From the NCBI GenBank assembly GCA_023896275.1, contig MLDA01000003.1:143034-207033 (forward strand): 64,000 bases of DNA, read 5' to 3'. The stretch comes from Kocuria rosea subsp. polaris. Its GTDB lineage: Bacteria; Actinomycetota; Actinomycetes; Actinomycetales; Micrococcaceae. The position numbers and the translations under genes are program-made. The notes under the pieces were generated by a model. That model was not told the DNA's origin and made no database searches. It saw only the letters and a program-made list of their open reading frames with translations. This document shows positions 17,414-25,213 of the stretch, in pieces (positions within the stretch are counted from its first letter, which is position 1; each line of letters begins with the position of its first letter).

Positions 17414-17746
17414 GTGGACACTCTGACCGATACGCACGCGGCGGCCCTGGCGCGGCTCGGCTATGCCCTCTCCGATGCCGGCCGCGCGCGCATCCTGATG
17501 CGCCTGCGCGGCGGCGAGGCGACGCCGTCGGAGCTCGTGCTGCTGCTCGGCGCCAGCAAGCAGGCCGTGTCGAACCAGCTCGCCTGCCTGCGCGAGTGCG
17601 GCCTCGTCGTCGCCGAACGCCGGGGCCGCAACCAGGTCTACCGGCTGACGCAGGCGGCGCTCGCCGACGCGCTCGACGCGCTGGCCGCCGTCATCCTCGA
17701 CGTCGATCCCGACTGCTGCGGCCCCGAGGGGTGCACGTGCCGATGA
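17414..17746 (+). CDS. ArsR/SmtB family metal-sensing repressor
   Basis: The 110-residue protein has a winged helix-turn-helix (about 25-85, SELVLLLGASKQAVSNQLACLRE) and a C-terminal tail with four cysteines in DCCGPEGCTCR. These, together with Cys58 in LACLRE, could bind a thiophilic metal such as Cd(II), Pb(II) or Zn(II). Family members leave the operator when metal binds. The GTG start at 17414 lies just after a strong palindrome. The stop overlaps the cation transporter start (ATGA), so repressor and pump are coupled. Confidence 0.85.
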   Translation: MDTLTDTHAAALARLGYALSDAGRARILMRLRGGEATPSELVLLLGASKQAVSNQLACLRECGLVVAERRGRNQVYRLTQAALADALDALAAVILDVDPDCCGPEGCTCR

Positions 17747-18468
17747 CGACAACGACGCCCGCCACCGCCGCGCCGAGCCCCGCCCGGCGGCTGGTCCTCG
17801 CCCGGCGCATCCGCTGGATCGTCGCGTGCACCATCGCCTACAACGTGATCGAGGCGGTCGTCGCGATCAGTGCCGGGGCCATCGCGTCCTCGAGCGCCCT
17901 CATCGGCTTCGGCCTCGACTCGATCGTCGAGGTCCTGTCCGCGGCCGCCGTCGCCTGGCAGTTCGCGGCGCCCGATCCTCAGCAGCGCGAGAAGAAGGCG
18001 CTGCGCCTCATCGCGTACTCGTTCTTCGGGCTGGCCGCCGTCGTTCTGTTCGATTCCGTGCGCTCGCTCGCCGGGTTCGCCGAGGCCGAACACTCGGGGG
18101 TCGGCATCGCGCTCGCCGCGGTGAGTCTCGCGATCATGCCTGCGCTGTCGTGGTTCGAGCGCCGCACGGGGCGCGAGCTCGGGTCCGCGTCCGCGGTGGC
18201 CGACTCGAAACAGACCCTGATCTGCTCCTACCTCTCCGCCGTGCTGCTCGTCGGCCTGCTGCTCAATTCCCTACTCGGCTGGTCCTGGGCCGACCCTGTG
18301 GCGGCGCTGGTCATCGCGGCCTTCGCGGTCCGCGAGGGGATCGAGGCCTGGCGCGGCGACGCGTGCTGCACCCCGGTCTCGCAGCTGGTGGCGGAGGACG
18401 ACGGCGCCGCGTGCGCGGGCAGGTGCGCGCCGGACTGCGCCTGCTGCCCCAGGTCAACGCCGGCCTGA
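17743..18468 (+). CDS. Cation transporter with a Cys-rich C-terminal tail
   Basis: The 241-residue protein has about six transmembrane segments and resembles the small cation diffusion facilitator-like transporters often encoded beside ArsR repressors. An acidic residue in a membrane segment (GFGLDSIVEV, about residues 47-56) is a likely metal ligand, and a second sits in AVADSKQTL. The last 35 residues contain eight cysteines, an unusual density that mirrors the cysteines in the repressor tail and suggests the same metal. It probably exports Cd/Zn or a similar ion. The start is fixed by the four-base overlap with the repressor gene. Confidence 0.8.
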   Translation: MTTTTPATAAPSPARRLVLARRIRWIVACTIAYNVIEAVVAISAGAIASSSALIGFGLDSIVEVLSAAAVAWQFAAPDPQQREKKALRLIAYSFFGLAAVVLFDSVRSLAGFAEAEHSGVGIALAAVSLAIMPALSWFERRTGRELGSASAVADSKQTLICSYLSAVLLVGLLLNSLLGWSWADPVAALVIAAFAVREGIEAWRGDACCTPVSQLVAEDDGAACAGRCAPDCACCPRSTPA

Positions 18469-18509
18469 CGGGCCGAACGCGTCGGACGTGCGCCGGCGCC
18501 GCGCCGAAG

Positions 18510-18932
18510 TCAGCTGATGCCGAAGAGGCCGATCACCAGGCACATGACCAGCACCGTGACGAGCTCGTGTGTGATGTTCAGCAGGGTCAGGCCGGCCGGG
18601 CGGCCCTCAAACGCGTCGTGCGTGACGAAGCGCGACGCCGTGAAACCGGCCCAGAGGATCACGCCGGTGACGAAGACGCTGGTCATGAACGCGCCGCCGT
18701 AGAACTCGTGGGCGATGGCAGCGGACCCCGCGAGCACCCACGCGGAGACGAAGCTGACCACGAGCGTGATGAGGATGGGCCGGATCGCGTCCTTGGTCTC
18801 GCCCGAGGGGGACACCTTCGCCAGGCGCATCCAGAGATTGCCGAAAACCTTGGGCGTGTACCAGATTGACCCCACCACCATGGTGGACAGGGTGGCGACG
18901 ATGACGGCCCAAATGTTGATGTCGGGGACCAT
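18510..18932 (-). CDS. DUF1761 family membrane protein
   Basis: The 140-residue product has four hydrophobic segments. It opens with the family pattern NIWAVIVATLSTMVVGSIWYTPKVFG and includes WMRLA soon after, the recognisable DUF1761 signature. It is an integral membrane protein of unknown function. It converges on the cation transporter with 41 bp between them. AGGAG lies upstream of its ATG on the minus strand. Confidence 0.8.
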   Translation of the reverse strand: MVPDINIWAVIVATLSTMVVGSIWYTPKVFGNLWMRLAKVSPSGETKDAIRPILITLVVSFVSAWVLAGSAAIAHEFYGGAFMTSVFVTGVILWAGFTASRFVTHDAFEGRPAGLTLLNITHELVTVLVMCLVIGLFGIS

Positions 18933-19054
18933 GGCGTACTCCTCGGATCGACTCGAAAGACCGCTGTGACTTGAGTGTACGCCGCCGAGGAAGGGGTGGC
19001 GAGGGGGCGGCCGCGTGGCCGGCAGCCAGATCGCGCAGCTCGGCTACTGCGCCG

Positions 19055-19549
19055 TCAGTGCTCCCGGGTCCCAGCCGCCGGGAGGTGGCCCTCCAGATCC
19101 TGGAGGGCGTCGGCGAGGGTGCGGACCTGAGCGGTGTCCAAACCGAGCGGGGCCAGTAAGCGGCTCATCTCGGCGCGCACCCGCCGAGTGCTGTCCTCGG
19201 CGAGTTCGGTGGCGAAGACGTGCGTCGAGCGCCGGTCGTCGGGGTCCGGGGCGCGCCGGACCATGCCCTTGGCCTCGAGTGCGCGCAGCGCCGCGCTGGC
19301 GTTGCTCGGCTTGAGCCGCAGCAGTTCGGCTAGGCGCGACGGTGTCACGCCCGGCTGGCGGTGCACGCGGGAGATCACCATGACCTCGAGCGGACTGAGC
19401 GGGACGATCGCCGGGTCGTCGAAGCCGCGGTCCGAGATCTTGCGCGCGACGTCGCAGATTGCCCACGCCAGGTCCGCGAGGGCGGCGGGGCGCCTAGCGT
19501 CCGCGGCGGCGCCGTCGTCAGTGGTTACCGGGTGGGTTGGATCCGTCAT
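19055..19549 (-). CDS. MarR family transcriptional repressor
   Basis: The 164-residue protein has the MarR winged helix (about 40-125): LSPLEVMVISRVHRQPG, the recognition helix TPSRLAELLRLKPSNASAAL and the wing PDPDDRRSTHVF. It is divergent from a Bcr/CflA-type efflux gene and probably represses it until a toxic phenolic or drug ligand binds. The ATG at 19549 is chosen because the frame further upstream runs through the AT-rich operator region and encodes an atypical sequence. Confidence 0.88.
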   Translation of the reverse strand: MTDPTHPVTTDDGAAADARRPAALADLAWAICDVARKISDRGFDDPAIVPLSPLEVMVISRVHRQPGVTPSRLAELLRLKPSNASAALRALEAKGMVRRAPDPDDRRSTHVFATELAEDSTRRVRAEMSRLLAPLGLDTAQVRTLADALQDLEGHLPAAGTREH

Positions 19550-19585
19550 AGTTAATGATGTTAGCATAAGTATGAAATCATAACT
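19550..19585. promoter_or_regulatory. AT-rich inverted repeat between MarR and efflux genes
   Basis: AGTTAATGAT at 19550-19559 is mirrored by ATCATAACT at 19577-19585, an inverted repeat with one extra base. The whole segment is far more AT-rich than its surroundings. It touches the MarR start codon and lies about 38 bp before the efflux start, fitting a MarR operator that controls both genes. Confidence 0.6.
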
Positions 19586-19622
19586 TTTCGCGTCCCGTCT
19601 CCGGGGCGCCCGAGGAGGCCCA

Positions 19623-20843
19623 TTGACCACGGAAACCGCAGCCCGTCCGGCCGAACGCGCGCCCACGCGGATGGGCGGCGCCACACTTGTGACGCTCGCG
19701 CTGCTCGCTTCCGTCGCGCCGTTCGCGACGGACCTCTACCTGCCGGCGTTCCCGGACATGGTCGTCCGGCTGGACACCACCAACGCCGGCATCCAGCTGT
19801 CCCTCACCGCGTTCCTGATCGGCGCCGGGCTCGGCCAGGTCGTCTTCGGTCCGATTTCGGACCGAGTCGGCCGCCGCGGGCCGCTCCTCGTCGGCGTCGT
19901 GCTCTACGTGCTGGCCTCCGTCGCCGCCGCGCTCGCGCCGAGCGTGGCCTTCCTCGTCGCCGCCCGGCTGGTTCAGGGGATCACGGGCGCCGCGGGCATG
20001 GTGATCGGCCGCGCGATGATCTCCGACGTCGAGCGCGGCCAGAACGCGGCGCGCGCCATGAGCATGATGATGCTCGTCGGCGGCGTCGCCCCCGTGATCG
20101 CCCCGGTGGTGGGTAGTGCGCTTGCCGAGCCGATCGGCTGGCGCGGCCTGCTGTTCATCGTCGCGGGGCTGGGTGCCGTTGCGCTGGCCTGCTCGCTGCT
20201 ATTCCTGCGCGAGACCAAGCCGCGGCGGATCGCGACGGACGACGACGGCGCCGCCAGGCCTTCTTCGACCCTCCGCGTGCTGGCCAATCGCACCTACATC
20301 GCCAACACGCTCGCGTTCGCGTTCGGGTTCGCGACGCTGATGGCCTACATCTCCGCCTCGCCGTTCGTCTACCAGGAGATGATGGGCCTGAGCACCCTCC
20401 AGTACGGCCTGATGTTCGCCCTGAACTCGCTGGCGCTCGTGGGCATGACCGCCGTGAACGCGAGGCTGACCCGGACCGTGCCGGTGCGGCGGCTCGCGGG
20501 GATCGGGCTGGCGGCCAACGCGGGCGGCATCGTCGTGATCGTCGCCCTGACCGCCTCGGGCGCGCCGACGATGTGGCTCGCTGCGCCGTTCCTTGTGACC
20601 GTCGGGTCGCTGGGCCTGGTGATGGGCAACCTGTCGGCGATGGCGCTCGACGTCGTCCGCCCGGCCGCCGGTTCCGGCAGCGCCCTGCTCGGCCTGCTGC
20701 AGTTCGGGCTCGCCGGCCTCGTGGCGCCGCTGGTCAGCTTGGGCGGCGAGGGGACGGCCCTCCCGCTGGCGATCACAATGCTGGTGGCGACGGTCGTGGC
20801 GAACGTCGCCTTCCGGTTCGGCCGGCCGGCCGCGGCTCGGTAG
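19623..20843 (+). CDS. Bcr/CflA-type MFS multidrug efflux transporter
   Basis: The 406-residue protein has twelve predicted transmembrane segments. It contains the family signature DLYLPAFPDM in helix 1 and the MFS motif GQVVFGPISDRVGRRGPLL between helices 2 and 3. Bcr/CflA transporters export drugs such as bicyclomycin or other small molecules using the proton gradient. The TTG start at 19623 follows AGGAGG at 19611-19616, which fixes the site well. It is divergent from a MarR repressor. Confidence 0.88.
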   Translation: MTTETAARPAERAPTRMGGATLVTLALLASVAPFATDLYLPAFPDMVVRLDTTNAGIQLSLTAFLIGAGLGQVVFGPISDRVGRRGPLLVGVVLYVLASVAAALAPSVAFLVAARLVQGITGAAGMVIGRAMISDVERGQNAARAMSMMMLVGGVAPVIAPVVGSALAEPIGWRGLLFIVAGLGAVALACSLLFLRETKPRRIATDDDGAARPSSTLRVLANRTYIANTLAFAFGFATLMAYISASPFVYQEMMGLSTLQYGLMFALNSLALVGMTAVNARLTRTVPVRRLAGIGLAANAGGIVVIVALTASGAPTMWLAAPFLVTVGSLGLVMGNLSAMALDVVRPAAGSGSALLGLLQFGLAGLVAPLVSLGGEGTALPLAITMLVATVVANVAFRFGRPAAAR

Positions 20844-20859
20844 CGTTGCCCCGGCCGTC

Positions 20860-21582
20860 TCAGCTGCTGGCGTGCTCGACCGGGGTTGCGTCCGGGCGGC
20901 CCGGTGCCCCCGCCCTGGCACCCCGGGCCCGCACTGCGGGCCGGAGCTCGACGACTGTCCAGCGCAGGAAGAACTGTGTGGACGGGCCGATCAAGAGCGC
21001 GTAGGCCACGGTGCCGAGCCCCACGATGCCGCCGAGCAGCCAGCCGATCGCCAGCACTGACACCTCGATCACGGTGCGGATCAGGCGCATGCTCAGTCCC
21101 GTGCGCAGGTGGATGCCGGTCATGAGACCGTCGCGGGGTCCCGGGCCGAACTGCGCGCCGATATACAGGGCGCCACCGATCCCGTTGATGACCAGGGCAG
21201 CGGCGACGGCCGCGATCTGCCACGCGAGGCCCTCGATGGGCGGCACGAGCCACAGCGTGATGTCGGCGGCGATGCCGAGCCACAGCACGTTGGCGATCGT
21301 CCCGAGCCCCGGCCACTGCTTGAGCGGGATCCACAGCAGCAGTACGACGAAGCCGAGCAGGATGATGATCGTGCCGATGCTCAGCGGCATCCGGGTGCTC
21401 AGCCCGTAGTGCAGCACGTCCCACGGCGCCTGGCCCAGCCCGGCCCGGATGAAGATCGCCATGGCCGCCCCGAAGAGCGTCAGGCCGATGAACAGGTTCA
21501 TGAACCGCAGTGGCAGGCGGCCGGCCCGCACCTGCTGCAGCGGCGTGAGGGGGAGGAGCTTGGGGTGTGATGTCTGTGCCAT
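20860..21582 (-). CDS. YczE family membrane protein
   Basis: The 240-residue product has about five transmembrane helices and the features of the YczE/YitT-like family: the early GLGQAPWDVLHYGLS segment and the central FGPGPRDGLMTGIH motif. Its function is unknown, although YczE-like proteins are often encoded beside MocR-type regulators, as here. The ATG at 21582 has GGAGG six bases upstream; the open frame beyond it encodes a low-complexity shadow of the neighbouring gene. It converges on the efflux gene. Confidence 0.82.
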   Translation of the reverse strand: MAQTSHPKLLPLTPLQQVRAGRLPLRFMNLFIGLTLFGAAMAIFIRAGLGQAPWDVLHYGLSTRMPLSIGTIIILLGFVVLLLWIPLKQWPGLGTIANVLWLGIAADITLWLVPPIEGLAWQIAAVAAALVINGIGGALYIGAQFGPGPRDGLMTGIHLRTGLSMRLIRTVIEVSVLAIGWLLGGIVGLGTVAYALLIGPSTQFFLRWTVVELRPAVRARGARAGAPGRPDATPVEHASS

Positions 21583-21642
21583 GCCTCCAGCCTGCGGCAT
21601 ATTGGACCTTGAAAAAATAGCCAATTCGAGGAGAATGGCTCC

Positions 21643-23142
21643 ATGAGCACCGTCACACCCACCCGACGCCTCGGCGGCGCGCGCCTCGCGACCATGCTCG
21701 GCGCGCCCGATTCCGCGCGCCCCGCCTACGCGTGGCTCGCCGATTCCATCCGCCAGCTGATCGCCAACGGTCGCGTCATCCACGGCACCGCCCTGCCCAG
21801 CGAACGCCAGCTCGTGAGCTCACTCGGCCTCAGCCGCACCACGGTCTCGCGCGCCTACGCCGAGCTGCGCGACCGCGGCTACGCGAGCGCCCACGTCGGC
21901 GCCGGCACCATCGCCCAGGTCCCCGGCGGCCCGGTTGCCGGCGGCGGGGAACCGCTGCCGCTCGGCGGCTTCGGCCCGCGCGGCGGGGGCTCCGGCCAGT
22001 ACGACGACGCCGGCGAGCCCACCGCCGTCGACCTCACGTGCGCCGCCCCGTCCGCGCCCGTCGGGCTGGCCGCCGTCTACCAGGAGGCCCTCGACGAGCT
22101 GCCTGCCTACATCAACGGGATGGGCTACTTCCCGCTCGGCGTGCCGGCCCTGCGCGAGGCGATCGCCGCCGACTACACCGCCCGCGGCGTCCCCACCGAT
22201 CCGGAGCAGATTCTCGTCACCTCCGGCGCCCTGGCCGGCGTCGCGGCCGCCGCCCGGCTCCTGCTGAAGCCGGGCGCCGTCGCGCTCGCCGAGAGTCCCA
22301 CGTACCCCAACAGCGTGACCTCCCTGCGCCACCACGGTGTGCGGGTCGCGTCCGTGCCGATCGGGGCCGACGGGACCGACGTCGACGCCGTCGCCGGGGC
22401 CCTGCGCTCGAGCGGGGCGCGGGCCATGCTGTGCCTGCCCGACTTCCACAACCCCGTCGGCACCCTCGCCTCCAACGAGGTGCGCGAGCGGTGGGCGGCG
22501 GTGCTGAAGCGGGCCGGGGCCACCGGGATCGTCGACGAGACGTGCGCCCGGCTGTGGCTCGACGAGGAGCCGGACGTGCTGCCGATGGCCGCGTTCTCGA
22601 ACGACGTGCTCACGGTCGGCAGCGCCAGCAAGTCGCAGTGGGGCGGGCTGCGCCTCGGCTGGATCCGCGCTCCGCACGCCGTCGTCGGCGGCCTCGCCCG
22701 GATGCGGATGACCCTGGACCTCGGCGCGCCCGTGCTGGACCAGTTGGTGCTGGCGCGGCTCATGCGGCGCGGCTCCGGGCTCGCCCCGCAGACGCGGCAG
22801 AGGCTGCGCGAGACTCGCGACCTCGTCCTGGAACGCACCGCGGAGCTGCTGCCCGACTGGCGCGCGCGCCGGCCGGCGGGTGGGCTCGCGCTCTGGTTCG
22901 AGCTGCCCCGCCCGGCCTCGACCGCACTGACGGCCGCGGCCGGCCGCCGGGGCGTGCTGCTCGCCCCCGGCTCCGCGTTCGCGGTGGAGGACCACGGCCT
23001 CGAGCACTGGCTGCGGGTCCCGTACGCGCAGGCGGCCCACGAGCTGGAGTGGGCGCTGCCGCGGATCGCCGAGGCGTGGGCGGAGGTCGCGTCCCCGGCC
23101 GGTCGCCCTCGATCCCGGCCCGGCCGGCGGTACGCCGACTAG
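21643..23142 (+). CDS. MocR-type GntR regulator with aminotransferase-like domain
   Basis: The 499-residue protein has an N-terminal GntR winged helix (about 25-90, ALPSERQLVSSLGLSRTTVSRAYAEL) joined by a Gly-rich linker (about 90-125) to a fold-type I PLP domain (about 130-490). The PLP lysine is in GSASKSQWGGLRLGWIR. MocR proteins use a PLP-ligand adduct to control transcription, as GabR and PdxR do. It is divergent from a YczE-type gene, its probable target. The start has GAGGAG about 12 bp upstream. The effector is unknown; no vitamin B6 or GABA gene is adjacent. Confidence 0.88.
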   Translation: MSTVTPTRRLGGARLATMLGAPDSARPAYAWLADSIRQLIANGRVIHGTALPSERQLVSSLGLSRTTVSRAYAELRDRGYASAHVGAGTIAQVPGGPVAGGGEPLPLGGFGPRGGGSGQYDDAGEPTAVDLTCAAPSAPVGLAAVYQEALDELPAYINGMGYFPLGVPALREAIAADYTARGVPTDPEQILVTSGALAGVAAAARLLLKPGAVALAESPTYPNSVTSLRHHGVRVASVPIGADGTDVDAVAGALRSSGARAMLCLPDFHNPVGTLASNEVRERWAAVLKRAGATGIVDETCARLWLDEEPDVLPMAAFSNDVLTVGSASKSQWGGLRLGWIRAPHAVVGGLARMRMTLDLGAPVLDQLVLARLMRRGSGLAPQTRQRLRETRDLVLERTAELLPDWRARRPAGGLALWFELPRPASTALTAAAGRRGVLLAPGSAFAVEDHGLEHWLRVPYAQAAHELEWALPRIAEAWAEVASPAGRPRSRPGRRYAD

Positions 23143-23196
23143 CGCAACGACGAGTGGCGGCCCGGATGAAGCTCCGGACCGCCACTCGTCGTTGCG
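23143..23196. terminator. Bidirectional terminator between MocR gene and ppa
   Basis: CGCAACGACGAGTGGCGG at 23143-23160 pairs perfectly over 18 bp with 23179-23196. A further CCGG/CCGG pair extends the stem towards an eight-base loop. The genes on both sides point into it. Confidence 0.8.
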
Positions 23197-23215
23197 TTGG
23201 ATTCGCTAGGAGGGA

Positions 23216-23695
23216 TCAGCCCTTGAAGCGCTCGATCGAAGCGGCGAGCTCGGCCTCAGCGGCCTCGCGGCCCTGCCAGCCCTCGGCCTTGACCCACTTG
23301 CCCGGCTCCAGGTCCTTGTAGCGCGTGAAGAAGTGCTCGATCTCCTTGATCAGCCACTCGTCGACGTCCTCGAGCTCCTTGATGTGGTCGAAGCGCTTGT
23401 CGGTCGGCACGCACAGCAGCTTCGCGTCGCCGCCGCCGTCGTCCGTCATGTTGAAGACGCCGATCGGGCGCGACTCGACCACGACGCCCGGCACCAGGTC
23501 CACACCCGGGATCCACACCATGGCGTCCAGCGGGTCGCCGTCCTCGCCGAGGGTGTCGTCGAAGTAGCCGTAGTGGGTCGGGTACTGCATCGGCGTGAAG
23601 AGCACGCGGTCCAGGCGGAGGCGGTGCGTCTCGTGGTCGATCTCGTACTTGACGCGCGATCCGGTGGGGATCTCGATGGTGACGTCGTGGCTCAA
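23216..23695 (-). CDS. ppa: Inorganic pyrophosphatase
   Basis: This family I soluble pyrophosphatase of 159 residues carries the signature DGDPLDAMVW with the metal-binding aspartates, preceded by YGYFDDTLGEDGDPLD. It hydrolyses pyrophosphate to phosphate in the cytosol, pulling biosynthetic reactions forward. Start is TTG at 23695 with AAGGAG eight bases upstream. It is divergent from dacB, the arrangement commonly seen in actinobacteria. Confidence 0.95.
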   Translation of the reverse strand: MSHDVTIEIPTGSRVKYEIDHETHRLRLDRVLFTPMQYPTHYGYFDDTLGEDGDPLDAMVWIPGVDLVPGVVVESRPIGVFNMTDDGGGDAKLLCVPTDKRFDHIKELEDVDEWLIKEIEHFFTRYKDLEPGKWVKAEGWQGREAAEAELAASIERFKG

Positions 23696-23766
23696 AAGAG
23701 TCTCCTTGCAATGTGCGCCCGCCCTGCGAGGCCTGCCGGCACGCGCCGGTTGCGGGCACTAAGGTT

Positions 23767-23794
23767 TTGTACAGTGCTGTGGCAAGCGTATATT
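23767..23794 (+). promoter_or_regulatory. Promoter of dacB
   Basis: A -35 TTGTAC (23767-23772) and a -10 TATATT (23789-23794) are separated by 16 bp. The predicted transcript starts near 23801, about 46 bases before the dacB start codon. The -10 is close to consensus and stands out in this GC-rich sequence. Confidence 0.6.
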
Positions 23795-23846
23795 GCGCGG
23801 CCACGTCCGTCCCAGAATTTACCGCCGACTTGTGATCGAGGTCCCC

Positions 23847-25205
23847 ATGCGACGCGTCTTCGAGGCCGTCACCGCGGTCCTGTTGGTGTTGGTCGTCGCC
23901 GGGCTGCTCGCCGTCGCGCTCCTGCCGCTGGCCCCGGCCGTGTTCACGCGGACGACGCCGCTCGTCCCCCAGGCGTCCCTGCCCGCCGTGGCGCCGGCTC
24001 ACGTCGAAACCGGGGCCCCGGCGGCCGAGGCCGTGTCCCGGTCCGCGGTTGCGGACGCCGTCGAGCCGGTGCTCGCGGACGCGCCGGCCGCCGCGGGGCG
24101 GCTCTTCGGGGCGGTCGTCGACGTCGCCGCCGGCGACGTGCACTACTCCCGCCACGGCGACGAGACTGGCGTGCCGGCCTCCAGCCTGAAGACCGTGACG
24201 GCTGCCGCCGCGCTCAGCGTGCTCGGCGAGGACACCCGGCGGGCGACGGAGGTATACGCCGACGGGGACGCGATCGTGCTGGTCGGCGGCGGGGACGTCC
24301 TGCTGACCGAGGAGCGGATCGAGGAGCTGGCGGCCGAGGCCGCCGAGGCCCTCACCGAGGACGCGGACGACGACGTGCGCACGCTCGGCGTGGTGCTCGA
24401 CGACACGCTCTTCGCCGGAAGCACGCTGAGCCCGCACTGGGACGCGTCGCTCGTGACGAGCAACAACATCGCCCCCGTGATGCCAATCGCCATGAACGCC
24501 GCCCGCACGTCCGAGCAGAAGGGGGCGCCGCGCGCGTCCGACCCCGCGATGAGCGCGGCGCTCGCGTTCCACCGGGCGCTCGGTGCAGCGCTGGACGGGA
24601 CCGACGTGGACCTGGGCGACGACGTCGTGCGCGGGGAGCGGAGCGCGGGGGCCGATCAGATCGCGCGGCTCGAGTCGGCGACGACCGCCGAGATGGTGCG
24701 CGTGATGACCGAGGACTCGGAGAACTATGTGGCGGAGACGCTGGGCCGGCTCGTCGCGCTCGAGTCCGGCCAGCCCGCCAGCTTCGGCGGTGTCTCGGCG
24801 GCGCTGACCGCCGCCGTCGAGAACATGGGCGTGGACACCGCCGGGCTGCGGCTCGTCGACGCGTCCGGCCTCGCCGCCGCCAACCGGATCTCCCCGGAGC
24901 AGCTGGCCGGAGTCCTCGCGGCCGCGTCCGTGTCCGGCAGCCGCGACCTGCGCGAGGTGTCGTACATGCTGCCGATCGCCGGCGCCACCGGAACGTTGTC
25001 GGAGCGGCTGGACGCGGACGCGACGCGCGGGAAGGTGCGGGCCAAGACCGGGACCCTCACCGGCGTCGTGACGCTCACCGGCTACGTCGTGACCGACGGC
25101 GGGCGCCTGTTGGCTTTCTCCTTCTTTGCCGAGGACGTGCCCGGCGCGCTGGGTGACTCGCGCGACGTGCTCGACGCGGCGGCAGCCAAGCTGGCCGGGC
25201 TGTAG
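23847..25205 (+). CDS. dacB: D-alanyl-D-alanine carboxypeptidase / PBP4
   Basis: This 452-residue S13 peptidase has a signal/anchor segment (about 5-30) and the three active-site motifs: SxxK as SSLK (near residue 112), SxN in EDSENYVAE (near 292) and KTG in RAKTGTLTG (near 400). It trims or cuts peptidoglycan cross-links outside the membrane. ATG at 23847 is chosen because GAGG lies six bases upstream; GTG at 23832 is an alternative. The kinase gene follows after eight bases and is probably co-transcribed. In most actinobacteria the next gene is the metalloprotease found here only at 32422. Confidence 0.9.
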   Translation: MRRVFEAVTAVLLVLVVAGLLAVALLPLAPAVFTRTTPLVPQASLPAVAPAHVETGAPAAEAVSRSAVADAVEPVLADAPAAAGRLFGAVVDVAAGDVHYSRHGDETGVPASSLKTVTAAAALSVLGEDTRRATEVYADGDAIVLVGGGDVLLTEERIEELAAEAAEALTEDADDDVRTLGVVLDDTLFAGSTLSPHWDASLVTSNNIAPVMPIAMNAARTSEQKGAPRASDPAMSAALAFHRALGAALDGTDVDLGDDVVRGERSAGADQIARLESATTAEMVRVMTEDSENYVAETLGRLVALESGQPASFGGVSAALTAAVENMGVDTAGLRLVDASGLAAANRISPEQLAGVLAAASVSGSRDLREVSYMLPIAGATGTLSERLDADATRGKVRAKTGTLTGVVTLTGYVVTDGGRLLAFSFFAEDVPGALGDSRDVLDAAAAKLAGL

Positions 25206-25213
25206 GGGCGCGC

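Noticed and set aside
16792..17742. Extended reading frame upstream of the cation transporter
   Set aside because: It runs through the SatD-like and ArsR genes in other phases; the ATGA overlap at 17743 fixes the true start.
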